Shown here: positions 51,601 to 59,902 of the stretch, in pieces
Layout: each line of letters begins with the position of its first letter
Numbering within the stretch: position 1 is the first letter of the stretch
NCBI RefSeq assembly: GCF_034424545.1
Contig: NZ_CP139970.1
Coordinates: forward strand, 4,092,001 to 4,156,000
Source of the DNA: Trinickia caryophylli
GTDB taxonomy: Bacteria; Pseudomonadota; Gammaproteobacteria; Burkholderiales; Burkholderiaceae
Direction: 5' to 3'
Length of the DNA stretch: 64,000 nt
Program-made: the position numbers and the translations under genes
The notes under the pieces: model-generated
Told to the model about the DNA's origin: nothing
What the model saw: only the letters and a program-made list of their open reading frames with translations
Databases searched by the model: none

Positions 51601-54410
51601 AGGCGGTGCTGCGTCGGTGCGAGGGAGTGCGCGAGGCGGCGGTGATCGTGGCGGGCGAGGGGGAGAAGCGCCGGCTGGCGGCGTACGTGTCCGGGCAGGT
51701 GGAGGAGGCGGCGGTGCAGGCGGAGTTGGAGAGCCGGCTGCCGGGGTACATGGTGCCGTCGTCGTTGACGGTGCTGGAGAGGCTGCCGTGGATGCCGAAC
51801 GGCAAGCTGGACAAGGCGTCGCTGCCGGGGCCGCGGGAGGGGAGTCGGGAGCGGGTGGAGGCGTCGAACGAGACGGAGGCGGTGCTGCTGTCGATCTGGT
51901 CGGCGGTGCTGGGTCGCGACGATCTGGGGGTGACGGAGAACTTCTTCGAGGCGGGTGGGGATTCGATCCAAAGCCTGCAGATCATAGCGAAGGCGAGGCA
52001 GGCGGGGCTGAAGCTCACGCCGCGGCAGGTGTTCGAGCATCCGACGGTGGCGGCGCTGGCGCAGCGAGCGCAGCGGCTGGCGCCGCAGGCGGAGGAAGCG
52101 GTGGAGGAGGAGGGCGAGGCGCTGCCGCTGACGCCGATTCAGCAGTTGTTCTTCGAGCGCTACCCGCAAGGGGAGTCGCACTGGAACCAGTCGGTGCTGT
52201 TGAAGGTGCGGGGGCGGTTGGAGGTGAAGGCGCTGGAGGCGGCGGTGGTCTCGCTGAGCGCGCGGCACGATGCGCTGCGGCTGAGGTTCGAGAGACAGGG
52301 CGAGGGCTGGAAGCAGGTGGCGCGCGGGGTGGGGGAAGCCGGCGCTCGGGCGCAGACGGAAGCCCCAGCGGAAGCCCCAGCGGAAGCCCCACGCCCAACC
52401 ACAGCGGGGCTGGTTCGCCACGAGCGGTTGTCGTCGCTATCGGAACTGGAAGGGGCGTGCGAGCGGATCCAATCGAGCCTGGACATCGAGCGCGGCCCGA
52501 TCTGGCGCGTGGGCTACTTCGAGGCGCCGGAGGGAGAGACGCGGCTGCTGATCGCGATTCACCATCTGTCGGTGGACGGGGTGTCGTGGCGGGTGCTGCT
52601 GGAGGAACTGCAGACGGCATACGAGCAGGCCGAACGGGGCGAGGCGGTGGTGCTGCCGGCGGGCTCGACGCCCTGGCGCGCGTGGGTACGCGCGCTCATG
52701 CGCTATGCGCGGTCCTCCGAACTCACGCACGAACTGGCGTGGTGGCAAACCGCGCTCGACGCGCCGGCGCTGCGTGCCGGTCCGCTTTTTCCGGCCCGAT
52801 CGCCGCGTCCGCAGCCGCAAAAAACATTGCGCACGAATCTTTCTGCCGATCTCACGGCGGCGCTGCTGCGCGAAGCGCCTCGTGCGTACCGTCTGCGCGT
52901 CGACCAGGTGCTGCTCGCCGCGCTGGCCCGTGCCGTGTGCGATGTCGCCGTGCGCGACGAGGTGCTGATCGAGCTGGAAGGCCATGGCCGTGAGGACCTC
53001 ATCGAAGGCGTCGACCTGAGCCGCACGATCGGATGGTTCACGACGCAGTATCCGCTCGCGGTGCCGGGCGCCTGCGCCTCGCCGGCCGACGCACTGCGGC
53101 GTGTGCACGAACGTCTTGCGACGGTACCCCGGCGAGGGTTCGGCTGGGGGCTGCTGAGCCGATGCGCGGACGAGCCGGCCCGGGCGGCGCTCGATGCCCT
53201 GCCGGTGCCGGAGATCGGGTTCAATTATCTCGGCCGCTTCGAGCAGACGTTTCGCGCGACCGCGCGCTTCAGCTTCGCGAGCGAACCCTCGGGCGCGACG
53301 ATCGCCGAGCACGCGCGCATGCCCGATCGCGCGCTCGACATCAACGGCTGGGTAGCCGGCGATTCGCTCTCGCTCAGTTGGGGTTACGCGCCGCAATTCG
53401 TCAGCGACATGCTGGCCGAGCGCATCGTGGCCGCCTTCGAGCGAACGCTTTCCGAGTTGCTCGATCATTTGAGCGTGGCGCAGACGCCGTCTCTCGACGC
53501 GGCCGACGCCAAGGTCAAGCTGCCGGCGGTTCCCGCCACCCTCGAAGCGCAGGCGGTGCGCGACGACGTGGCCGCGAGCTGGGCGGCGCGCGCCGTCTAT
53601 GAGGCCGCATTGCCGGCGCCTTCGGCTCATGCACTCGCGAGCTGGTTCGCACGCCGACGTGCGGCGATCTCCTCCAACGCGGCGCAGCCCGTCGTGCCGG
53701 CACAATCGGACCTCCTGCTGCCGGCCGTCCCGCTCAATGCGCTGGGGGCGCCCGTGACGCTCTTCGGACTGCCTCCGGGCTACGGGATGGTGGGGGAATA
53801 CCGCTCGCTGGCGCAGGCGCTCAATGGACGCGTCACGCTCATCGCGCTGCAGGCGCCCGCCTTGCGCGGCGCGCCGTGGCATGGCGGAACCTTCGAGGCG
53901 CTGGCCGAGTACTTCGCCGGCTGCATCGACGCACTGCAGCCGGGCGGGGAATGCGCGCTCATCGGCTGGTCGTTCGGCGGTCGGCTCGCGGTGGCGATCG
54001 CCGAGCATTTCGAGCGTCGAGGCCGGCGCCTTTCGTTCGTCGGGATCGTCGATACGGCCACGTCCTGGGACGACGGCCCGGAGCCGCCGGCCGCCGCGCA
54101 CGACGCCCAAGGTGCGTTCGACGAGACGGCGGTGACGCACGCCGGACCATCGCTGCTGAGTGCGGCGTTCGCGGCCGATGCGATGCATGCCGCACTGATG
54201 GCCCGCCACACGCTGCCTCGCATCGCTGCCGACCTGCACGTCTGGCGCGCGTTGCGCACGAGGCATACGCGGCGCCGGATGGACTGGGAGCGGCACACGG
54301 CCGGGCAAGTGGGCTGGTTCGACGTCGACGCGACTCATACAAGCATCGTTCACCACCCCGCACTGAGCGCGCAGATTCTGCGCGCGCTGGGCGCAGACCG
54401 GGCGCGATAA
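48627..54410 (+). CDS. NRPS termination protein: C-A(Gra)-PCP-E-TE
   Basis: 1927 residues from ATG 48627, overlapping the previous stop by 14 bases; ATG 48699 (MSTTIKNDAPAG) is an equally possible start and would drop a DSF-repeat leader. Domains (numbering from 48627): C about 90-520 (LSAAQQRLWFLWNLDP, HHIVSDGWS; LCL type), A6 (TSGSTGRPKG near 727) with pocket DVHRTGLIA identical to A4, PCP (GGDSIQSL near 1110), E (HHLSVDGVSW near 1311, EGHGRED, NYLGRFE) and a C-terminal thioesterase (about 1700-1925) with GWSFGG (Ser about 1782). It should add a second graminine, epimerise it and release the product, probably by cyclisation onto a threonine side chain as in gramibactin. The macrocyclisation site is inference. 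Confidence 0.92.
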   Translation: MTSIDSFDSFDSFDSSDSWGTTDDMSTTIKNDAPAGAASQALAISLKYAALPAERRRRFRERAREQGIDPSRLPIVPLLRDGGERADEGLAYPLSAAQQRLWFLWNLDPSNPAYHLSRALRLTGQLDVRALRRAFDQLVSRHGALRARFVEQGGVPFQRIANEARYGWRERVLDDGAALAETLRAAAREPFDLTAGPLLRVELIALGAGLHVLHIVTHHIVSDGWSQSLLVRELAALYGAGLEGEDAGLRRSLPPVGMHFGDVTAWQDEWLDGVADEALAYWTARLGIERPALELPFDRPRPAVRGADGGRCSVEVGATLGAALRALARRRGTTLFTLMLGVYAALLYRYGGQTCIRIGVPSAGRQRRETEPLIGYFVNTLVIEADVSGAMPFDVLLASLHARVLEAQEHQSVSFGRVLDALHIERDLGRSPLFQVMFNLEQATSEASVAMPGLVVHAESSGTGTARFDLVLNVVDDGQGLRLMFNFATDVFNQSTVERLARQYEAVLGQLAEDGARRVGELKLPGEAGPHADAPMVRYPFESLGAALVAQARRTPDGVAVRCEERALSYGQLEAWSASVAWELSSRGVGAEQRVGLCVRRGPELIAALLGVIRSGAAFVPLDPEYPAARLEQMIEDAGIERVVADAHSVKRMGQVLAGCEVVEVGQAFDADVDVDAASTAAVGVDADADVAEAADAVAAGAGARRRTASGFAAAVHPEQLAYVLYTSGSTGRPKGVAVSHGSLWTHLCDFLSTYGIVEADTVLHSSTINFDVALHETLPALLVGATVEMRGEQPWDLQSLSDRLVRRRVTFARIPTALWQQWQRHAPARETLSLRQVTVGGEALPGDALARWRQGPLSDIRLDNLYGPTETTIAALYRQTQASDGQEVTVPIGRPYPGRTARVVDAFGDEAPVGGLGELCIGGPTVARGYLGRAGLTAERFVPDERGEPGARQYRSGDLCRMREDGTVAFLGRLDQQVKLRGQRIELGEIEAVLRRCEGVREAAVIVAGEGEKRRLAAYVSGQVEEAAVQAELESRLPGYMVPSSLTVLERLPWMPNGKLDKASLPGPREGSRERVEASNETEAVLLSIWSAVLGRDDLGVTENFFEAGGDSIQSLQIIAKARQAGLKLTPRQVFEHPTVAALAQRAQRLAPQAEEAVEEEGEALPLTPIQQLFFERYPQGESHWNQSVLLKVRGRLEVKALEAAVVSLSARHDALRLRFERQGEGWKQVARGVGEAGARAQTEAPAEAPAEAPRPTTAGLVRHERLSSLSELEGACERIQSSLDIERGPIWRVGYFEAPEGETRLLIAIHHLSVDGVSWRVLLEELQTAYEQAERGEAVVLPAGSTPWRAWVRALMRYARSSELTHELAWWQTALDAPALRAGPLFPARSPRPQPQKTLRTNLSADLTAALLREAPRAYRLRVDQVLLAALARAVCDVAVRDEVLIELEGHGREDLIEGVDLSRTIGWFTTQYPLAVPGACASPADALRRVHERLATVPRRGFGWGLLSRCADEPARAALDALPVPEIGFNYLGRFEQTFRATARFSFASEPSGATIAEHARMPDRALDINGWVAGDSLSLSWGYAPQFVSDMLAERIVAAFERTLSELLDHLSVAQTPSLDAADAKVKLPAVPATLEAQAVRDDVAASWAARAVYEAALPAPSAHALASWFARRRAAISSNAAQPVVPAQSDLLLPAVPLNALGAPVTLFGLPPGYGMVGEYRSLAQALNGRVTLIALQAPALRGAPWHGGTFEALAEYFAGCIDALQPGGECALIGWSFGGRLAVAIAEHFERRGRRLSFVGIVDTATSWDDGPEPPAAAHDAQGAFDETAVTHAGPSLLSAAFAADAMHAALMARHTLPRIAADLHVWRALRTRHTRRRMDWERHTAGQVGWFDVDATHTSIVHHPALSAQILRALGADRAR
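48639..48680 (+). repeat. 9-bp tandem repeat at the NRPS gene junction (DSF repeat)
   Basis: Units GATTCTTTC, GACTCTTTC, GATTCTTTT, GATTCTTCT and a partial GACTCC stand in tandem and encode DSF-DSF-DSF-DSS-DS if the 48627 start is used. The array begins inside the stop codon of the upstream synthetase. The unit is a multiple of 3, so copy-number change would lengthen or shorten the leader without shifting frame. Confidence 0.9.
50109..52710 (+). repeat. Graminine module DNA duplication, copy 2
   Basis: Partner of 42051-44615. The A domain, PCP and E N-half match nearly base for base; the E-domain C-halves after about 52710 diverge sharply (WWQTALDAPALRAG here, WWERALCALDSAVE in copy 1). The variable linker near 50640 is longer here (DVDVDAASTAAVGVDADAD). 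Confidence 0.9.
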
Positions 54411-54458
54411 CGAAGCGCCATGCCTACAAACCGCTGACATCGGAGATTTCATTGATTT

Positions 54459-54483
54459 AATGAGAGTGATTTGCGTTTACATT
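54459..54483. promoter_or_regulatory. Second Fur box, upstream of the receptor-uptake operon
   Basis: The segment starts AATGAGAGTGATTTGC and continues GTTTACATT. It matches the core of the first Fur box (20977-21001) at 21 of 25 positions. It lies 68 bases upstream of the receptor ATG within a 140-base AT-rich gap after the NRPS stop (54411-54550). It indicates that the uptake genes have their own iron-regulated promoter. Confidence 0.75.
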
Positions 54484-54550
54484 CTTATTTGATTTTGAGA
54501 ATATTTCGCGACTATCAAGATCGCGGACATCGAACGGGGATCGACGAGTA

Positions 54551-56764
54551 ATGGAACCAGGAAGAAACGAGCAGGGCTCGCGGGCATCGGCCGGGCGCGA
54601 AGCGCACCATCGTCCGCGGCTGCGGCCTATTTGCGCGGCGCTGATGCTGGCCACGGCTGCTGCCGGCGCGCAGGCGCAGGGCGAGGGGGCGGCCACCGCC
54701 GAGGCATCGTCCGACGCGAAAGTGCTGCCGGCCGTGACCGTGCGGGCGCAGTCGTTGCAGGCGCCGGACGGTCCGGGCGTGGGCTATGTCGCCAAGCGCT
54801 CGAAGACGGGTACGAAGACCGATTCGGATCTGCTGACGAACCCGCAGAGCGTGTCCGTGATCACGCGCCAGCAGATGGACGACCAAGGCGCGCAAACCGT
54901 CGATCAGGCGCTGCGCTACACCCCCGGCGTCTATACGCAGGATGGCACCGATATCCGCTTCGACCAGATCTACGGGCGCGGTTTCGCGCTCGACTCGTAC
55001 CTTGACGGGCTGCGCCTTTACCAATCGCCGCGCTTCGCCACGCCGCGCATCGATCCTTACTTCATCGAGCGAATGGAGGTGCTGCACGGCCCGGCATCGG
55101 TGCTGTACGGCCAAGGCAGTCCGGGCGGCCTCGTGAGCTACGTGAGCAAGCTGCCGACCGAGACGCCTTATCACGAAGTGATGATGCAGATCGGCAACCA
55201 CGGCAACTACCAGCTCGGCTTCGATTTCAGCGGTCCCGTCGACAAGGACGGCAAGGTCCTCTATCGGATCACGGGGCTTGGCCGCACCTCCGAAACGCAG
55301 GTGAGCGAGATCAAGGACCAGCGTATCGCCATCCAGCCGTCGGTCACGATCCGCCCTGACCGTAACACGACGTTCACGCTGCAAGGCAGCTTCCAGCGCG
55401 ATCCGAACGGGGGGCTCTTCAATCCCGTGCCGGCGGGCGCCACGCTCTTTTACAACCCGAACGGCCGTCTCGGGCCCGATCGATACTTCGGCGATCCCGA
55501 CCGGGACGGCATGCATCGCACGCAATACTGGTTCGGCTATCAGTTCGAGCATGCGTTCAACGACACGTTCAGCGTGTCGCAGCATGTGCGCTACCTGCAT
55601 ATCGACGATCACTACTACCAGACCTCGGTCACGAGCGCGCTCGCGGCCAACCGGCGCACCGTGTCGATGTGGGCGAACGTCGACAACGAGCATTACACGC
55701 AGTTCGAAGTCGATACGCACGCCCAGGCAAAATTCGCGACCGGCAGCGTGGCGCACACGGTGCTTTTCGGCGTCGACTATCAGCGTTCCATGCTGGGCGA
55801 CACCGAAGGAAACGGGGTGGTCGGCACGGTCGATCTCTACAACCCGAACTTCGCGGCGCTGCCCACTCAGCAGGCGAATACCCGGCTCGATTATTCGTTG
55901 AGCCAGGTCGGCGTCTACGCGCAGGACGAGGCGCGCTGGCGCAAATGGGTACTGACGTTCGGCATACGCGAGGATTGGACGGGCGGCAACCAGCAGACGC
56001 GGTCGCTGACGACCGGCAGCTCCACGATCTATCACTCGAACAACCATGCGTTCACGTGGCGGGCAGGCCTTGCCTATCAGTTCGACAGCGGTATTGCGCC
56101 GTACGTGAGCTACGCGAAGTCGTTCCAGCCCGTGCTCGGCGCTACCTATGCGGGCGCGCCATTCTCGCCGACGACGGGCAAGCAGTTCGAAGTAGGCGTG
56201 CGCTATCAGCCGCACTGGTTCGACGGCTACTTCTCGCTTGCCGCCTTCAACCTGACGCAGAACAACGTCTCGGTGGTCGATCCGGCGCACGCGGGCTTCG
56301 TCGTTCAGACGGGCCAGATCCGCTCGCGCGGGATCGAGTTCGAAGCCCATGCGAACGTGACCGAAGAGCTGAAGCTCGTGGCTTCGTACGCGTTCATCAA
56401 TCAGGTCGTAACGGCGAGCACCGCCTCGACGGGCAACTACGGCAAGCGTCCGACGATCGCCCCGCGCAACACGGCGGCGCTTTGGGCCGACTACACGTTC
56501 CATCGCGGGCCGCTGCGCAACTTCGGGCTCAGCTCGGGCGTGCGCTACATGAGCAGCTCGGCCGGCGATGCGGCCAACACGTTTACGGTGCCTGGGCGCG
56601 TGCTCTTCGATGTCGGCGCGCATTACGACATCCAGAACTGGCGTCTGTCGCTCAACGTGGCCAACCTCTTCAATCGCGAGTACATCTCGTACTGCACGTC
56701 GTCGTCGGTGTGCTATTGGGGGGCTACGCGTACCGTGCTCGGAACGGCGCGTTACCAGTGGTGA
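54551..56764 (+). CDS. TonB-dependent siderophore receptor
   Basis: 737 residues, ATG after GGGGATCG. An export signal (LRPICAALMLATAAAGAQAQ) is followed by the plug domain (LLTNPQSVSVITRQQMDDQG, IYGRGFALDSYLDGLRL, MEVLHGPASVLYGQGSPGG, SKLPT) and a 22-strand barrel with family motifs YGQGSPGGLVSYVSK and, late, NLFNREYISYC. There is no N-terminal signalling (STN) domain, so it should not feed an ECF sigma cascade, in line with direct Fur control. The last residue is Trp (YQW) instead of the common Phe, still aromatic. It is the probable outer-membrane importer of the ferric siderophore made here. Confidence 0.93.
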   Translation: MEPGRNEQGSRASAGREAHHRPRLRPICAALMLATAAAGAQAQGEGAATAEASSDAKVLPAVTVRAQSLQAPDGPGVGYVAKRSKTGTKTDSDLLTNPQSVSVITRQQMDDQGAQTVDQALRYTPGVYTQDGTDIRFDQIYGRGFALDSYLDGLRLYQSPRFATPRIDPYFIERMEVLHGPASVLYGQGSPGGLVSYVSKLPTETPYHEVMMQIGNHGNYQLGFDFSGPVDKDGKVLYRITGLGRTSETQVSEIKDQRIAIQPSVTIRPDRNTTFTLQGSFQRDPNGGLFNPVPAGATLFYNPNGRLGPDRYFGDPDRDGMHRTQYWFGYQFEHAFNDTFSVSQHVRYLHIDDHYYQTSVTSALAANRRTVSMWANVDNEHYTQFEVDTHAQAKFATGSVAHTVLFGVDYQRSMLGDTEGNGVVGTVDLYNPNFAALPTQQANTRLDYSLSQVGVYAQDEARWRKWVLTFGIREDWTGGNQQTRSLTTGSSTIYHSNNHAFTWRAGLAYQFDSGIAPYVSYAKSFQPVLGATYAGAPFSPTTGKQFEVGVRYQPHWFDGYFSLAAFNLTQNNVSVVDPAHAGFVVQTGQIRSRGIEFEAHANVTEELKLVASYAFINQVVTASTASTGNYGKRPTIAPRNTAALWADYTFHRGPLRNFGLSSGVRYMSSSAGDAANTFTVPGRVLFDVGAHYDIQNWRLSLNVANLFNREYISYCTSSSVCYWGATRTVLGTARYQW

Positions 56765-57804
56765 TGGAGCGCTCGGAGTTCGTCGCGGCGCACGGCGCCG
56801 ATGCGCCGGCTGGGCCGTCTTCTTCGATGGCGCCGGCCGGCGCCGGCTTCAGTCGCCGCAGGCGCGAAGCGCTCGTGCGGCTGGCTGCAACCGCCGCGGC
56901 GCTCGCCACGCCCGCGGCTGCCGGGTGGGCGCGCGCCGCCGGGCTCGCTTCGCCCGGCAGCGACGCCGCGCCGGCCCGATCCTACGGCGCCTCGCCCATC
57001 GCTTCGCCGCAGCGAATCGTCGTGCTCGACTGGCCGCTCACCGAAGTGGTCCTGTCGATCGGTGTGGTGCCGGTGGGCGTTTCCCGGCCGCCGTGGTACA
57101 GAATGCTCGCTGGCGATCCTCCGCTGCCGGCTGCCGTCGTCGATACGGGGCTACTCTATCAGCCGAACTTCGAAGTGATCGCGGCGCTCGAGCCCGATCT
57201 GATCGTCGTGACGCCGTGGCACGCACCGCTCATGGGCCTGTTGCAGCGGATCGCGCCGACTTGCGTCGTGCCGCTTTTCGCGCCGGGCCGCGATGTCTAT
57301 GCGGCCGTGCGCGCCGGTACGCACGAGCTGGCGCAGCGGCTCGGCCGGACTGCTGCGGCCGATGCGCTCGTCGCGCGCGCCGATGCGAGCGTGCGGGAAG
57401 CCTCGCGGCGGCTGGCGGGATTTCGCGCGACGCGGCGGCCCGTCTATCTGCTGCATCCGGTGGACGACCGCCATCTCTCCGTATTCGGTCGCAACAGCCT
57501 TTTCGGCGGCGTGCTGGCACAGCTCGGTATCGAGAACGCATGGCAGGGCACCGCCGATGCGCAAGGTGCGGCCAGCGCGGATCTCGCGTCGCTCGCCCGC
57601 AATGCGGATGCCGAAGCCGTCGTCATCGGGTTGCCGCCCGGACTCGCGGCACAGCTCGCCCAAAGCCCGCTCTGGCGGGCACTGCCGTTCGTGCGGCACG
57701 GCCGGGTGCGGCAGATCGCGCCGCTGCCGGCCCTCGGCGGCCTCGTGACGTCCATGCGCTTTGCAAGCGGTCTCGCGCAGGCCCTACAGGGAGTCACTAC
57801 TTGA
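56764..57804 (+). CDS. Periplasmic siderophore-binding protein (FhuD type)
   Basis: 346 residues. ATG 56764 shares its A with the receptor stop TGA (TGATG), giving coupled translation. The N-terminus contains a twin-arginine-like signal, SRRRREALVRLAATAAALA, with a following AGWARA cleavage site, so Tat export is likely. The body matches class III binding proteins: RIVVLDWPLTEVVLSIGVVP, NFEVIAALEPDLIVVTPW, RPVYLLHPVDDRHLSVFGRN and SLFGGVLAQLGI with ENAW. FhuD-type proteins carry hydroxamate or related siderophores to the inner-membrane permease encoded next. Confidence 0.9.
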   Translation: MERSEFVAAHGADAPAGPSSSMAPAGAGFSRRRREALVRLAATAAALATPAAAGWARAAGLASPGSDAAPARSYGASPIASPQRIVVLDWPLTEVVLSIGVVPVGVSRPPWYRMLAGDPPLPAAVVDTGLLYQPNFEVIAALEPDLIVVTPWHAPLMGLLQRIAPTCVVPLFAPGRDVYAAVRAGTHELAQRLGRTAAADALVARADASVREASRRLAGFRATRRPVYLLHPVDDRHLSVFGRNSLFGGVLAQLGIENAWQGTADAQGAASADLASLARNADAEAVVIGLPPGLAAQLAQSPLWRALPFVRHGRVRQIAPLPALGGLVTSMRFASGLAQALQGVTT

Positions 57805-59795
57805 ACCGTTCCACGACGGCCATGGGCGCGAGCGGCACGCCGCGCGCCTGGTACTTCGCCACGCTGCTCGTAATTGCCGCGGTCGCGCTCGGCGTCCACA
57901 CGCTGTCGGCGCAATTGCCCCTTGCTCAGTGGCCCGGGATCGTCTTCGCTGGCGACGGTGCGTCACTGGCGCAACTCGTAGCCCGCTACGGCTGGCTGCC
58001 GCGCCTTTTCGTCTCGCTGATCGCGGGCGCCTCGCTGTCGCTTGCCGGCGTCGTTTTCCAGCAGGTGCTGCGCAACCCGCTCGCCGAGCCGTTGACGCTC
58101 GGAGTCTCGGCCGGCGCTTACCTCGCGCTCACGGTGGCGTCCATCGTCGTACCGGCGCTCGCGTTCGACGTGCGCTTCGCCATTGCGTTCGGCGGGTCCG
58201 CGCTCGCCATGCTGACGACAGTGGCACTGACATGGCGCAAGGGCTTTGCCGCGGTGTCGGTCGTGCTCGCGGGCATGATCGTGAATCTCTATTGCGGCGC
58301 GCTTTCCGTGCTGCTCACGATCGTCTTCGAGCGTTCGCTCACCTCGGTTTTCATCTGGGGCGGCGGGTCGCTCGTGCAAGGCGGCTGGAGTACCGTCAAC
58401 TGGCTCGCGCCGCGCGCGCTCGCGTGCGGCGTCGGCGCAGCACTGCTCGTTCGGCCGCTTACGTTGTTTTCGCTCGACGATCGCAGCGCACGGCAACTGG
58501 GCCTTTCGATCGCCTGGGCGCGTTTCGCGGCGCTCGGCATTGCCGTGTTGACGAGCGCGTTCGTGACGAGCGCCGTCGGCGTCATCGGCTTCATCGGACT
58601 CGGCGGGCCCGCGCTCGCGCGCGCGATGGGCGCGCGCACGCTGCGCGAACAGTTGCTCTGGGCGCCGTTCGCGGGCGCGATGCTGCTCACGCTCGCCGAT
58701 CAGATCGTGCAGTGCCTGCCGGGGTTGCTCGGCGAAGTGTTGCCCACGGGGGCCGTGACCGGACTGCTCGGCGGCCCGTTGCTGCTCTGGATGCTGTATC
58801 GCCTGCGCGTGCACGGGCCGCGTCCGGCGTCCGCCGAGAGCGAGCCGAAGCGTCGCTCGACACGCGCGGCCGCGTTGATGCTCGGCGGCCTGTTGGCGAT
58901 CGCCGTCGTGGCCTCCTTGCGATTTTCCATGTCGATGCATGGTTGGGAATGGAGCAGCGCTGCGCAATGGGCACACGTTGCGTTTTGGCGCGTCCCGCGG
59001 CTTGTCGCTTCGCTCGGGGCGGGCGTGATGGTCGCGCTCGCGGGCACGCTGTTGCAGCGGGTGACGGGCAACCCGATGGCGAGCCCGGACCTGCTCGGCG
59101 TGAGCGGCGGGGCGATGCTCGGCATGCTCGTGGCGGCGGTGGCGGTCGGCCCGTCCACGCCGGCGTTGCTCGCGGGCGCGGCGGCGGGCGCCGCGATTTG
59201 CCTGGTCGCGCTCTTCGCGCTCGGCCGGCGCAGCGGTTTCGCGCCCGAGCATCTGTTGCTGGCGGGCATTGCGATCAGCGCCCTGTCGCAATCGGTCGTG
59301 GTGCTGGCCACCGCCAGCGGCGGGGCCTACGCCAGCGTATTGCGCGCCATGCTGTACGGCTCGACGTACGCCGTTTTGCCGACGACGGCTATCGCCGTCA
59401 CCGCGAGTGCGGTTCTCGGGACCATTGCAGCATTCCTGGGGGCGCGATGGCTCGATATCCTGCCGCTCGGCGCGAACGTCTCCGACGCCCTCGGCGTGCG
59501 CACGCGCGACGTCCGGCTCCTGCTGCTCGCCATCGCGGCGGGCCTGACCGCGGGCGCTACGGTCGTGATCGGGCCGATGTCGTTCGTCGGACTCATGGCA
59601 CCGCATCTGGCTCGCCTCATGGGATTCTCGCGGGCCCGCGCGCAGATGCTCGTCGCCGCGCTCCTCGGCGCGCTGCTGATGGTGCTTTCGGACTGGCTCG
59701 GCCGCAACGTCGTGTTTCCTCAGCAGATGCCGGCCGGCATTCTCGCGACCCTCATCGGCGGCCCCTATTTGATGTGGCTGCTGCGGCGCCATTGA
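57801..59795 (+). CDS. Fused ferric-siderophore permease (FhuB type)
   Basis: 664 residues. TTG 57801 is preferred: AGGGAG lies seven bases upstream and TTGA overlaps the preceding stop by 4 bases; ATG 57822 is the alternative. Two FecCD-type permease halves are fused, as in FhuB: in each, a VSAGAYLALTVAS / SGGAMLGMLVAAV region and a conserved Gly-rich loop before the coupling helix (GFIGLGGPALARAMGA in half 1, FVGLMAPHLARLMGF in half 2). Roughly 20 hydrophobic helices are predicted. It would work with the FhuD-like protein and with the FhuC-like ATPase encoded at 27519-28337. Confidence 0.92.
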   Translation: MNRSTTAMGASGTPRAWYFATLLVIAAVALGVHTLSAQLPLAQWPGIVFAGDGASLAQLVARYGWLPRLFVSLIAGASLSLAGVVFQQVLRNPLAEPLTLGVSAGAYLALTVASIVVPALAFDVRFAIAFGGSALAMLTTVALTWRKGFAAVSVVLAGMIVNLYCGALSVLLTIVFERSLTSVFIWGGGSLVQGGWSTVNWLAPRALACGVGAALLVRPLTLFSLDDRSARQLGLSIAWARFAALGIAVLTSAFVTSAVGVIGFIGLGGPALARAMGARTLREQLLWAPFAGAMLLTLADQIVQCLPGLLGEVLPTGAVTGLLGGPLLLWMLYRLRVHGPRPASAESEPKRRSTRAAALMLGGLLAIAVVASLRFSMSMHGWEWSSAAQWAHVAFWRVPRLVASLGAGVMVALAGTLLQRVTGNPMASPDLLGVSGGAMLGMLVAAVAVGPSTPALLAGAAAGAAICLVALFALGRRSGFAPEHLLLAGIAISALSQSVVVLATASGGAYASVLRAMLYGSTYAVLPTTAIAVTASAVLGTIAAFLGARWLDILPLGANVSDALGVRTRDVRLLLLAIAAGLTAGATVVIGPMSFVGLMAPHLARLMGFSRARAQMLVAALLGALLMVLSDWLGRNVVFPQQMPAGILATLIGGPYLMWLLRRH

Positions 59796-59864
59796 GGCTG
59801 CGTTGCCGCCAGGTTGCCCAAGGCAACACCGGCGTCCCGCGTCGCTCGAGGCAGCGCGAATCAT

Positions 59865-59902
59865 GCACGCATCAGGCACGCATCATGCACGCATCAAGCA
59901 CG
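59865..59902. repeat. Tandem 11-bp repeat at the MFS gene end
   Basis: Three and a half copies of GCACGCATCAN (units ending G, T and A). The repeat covers the stop codon of the - strand MFS gene (59894-59896). The short gap after the permease (59796-59893) holds this array and a small GTTGCC/GGCAAC hairpin (59813-59827), too weak to call a terminator. Confidence 0.85.

Noticed and set aside
55669..56763. Upstream extension of the FhuD-like frame
   Set aside because: It lies inside the receptor gene. The signal peptide begins just after ATG 56764, which is coupled to the receptor stop.
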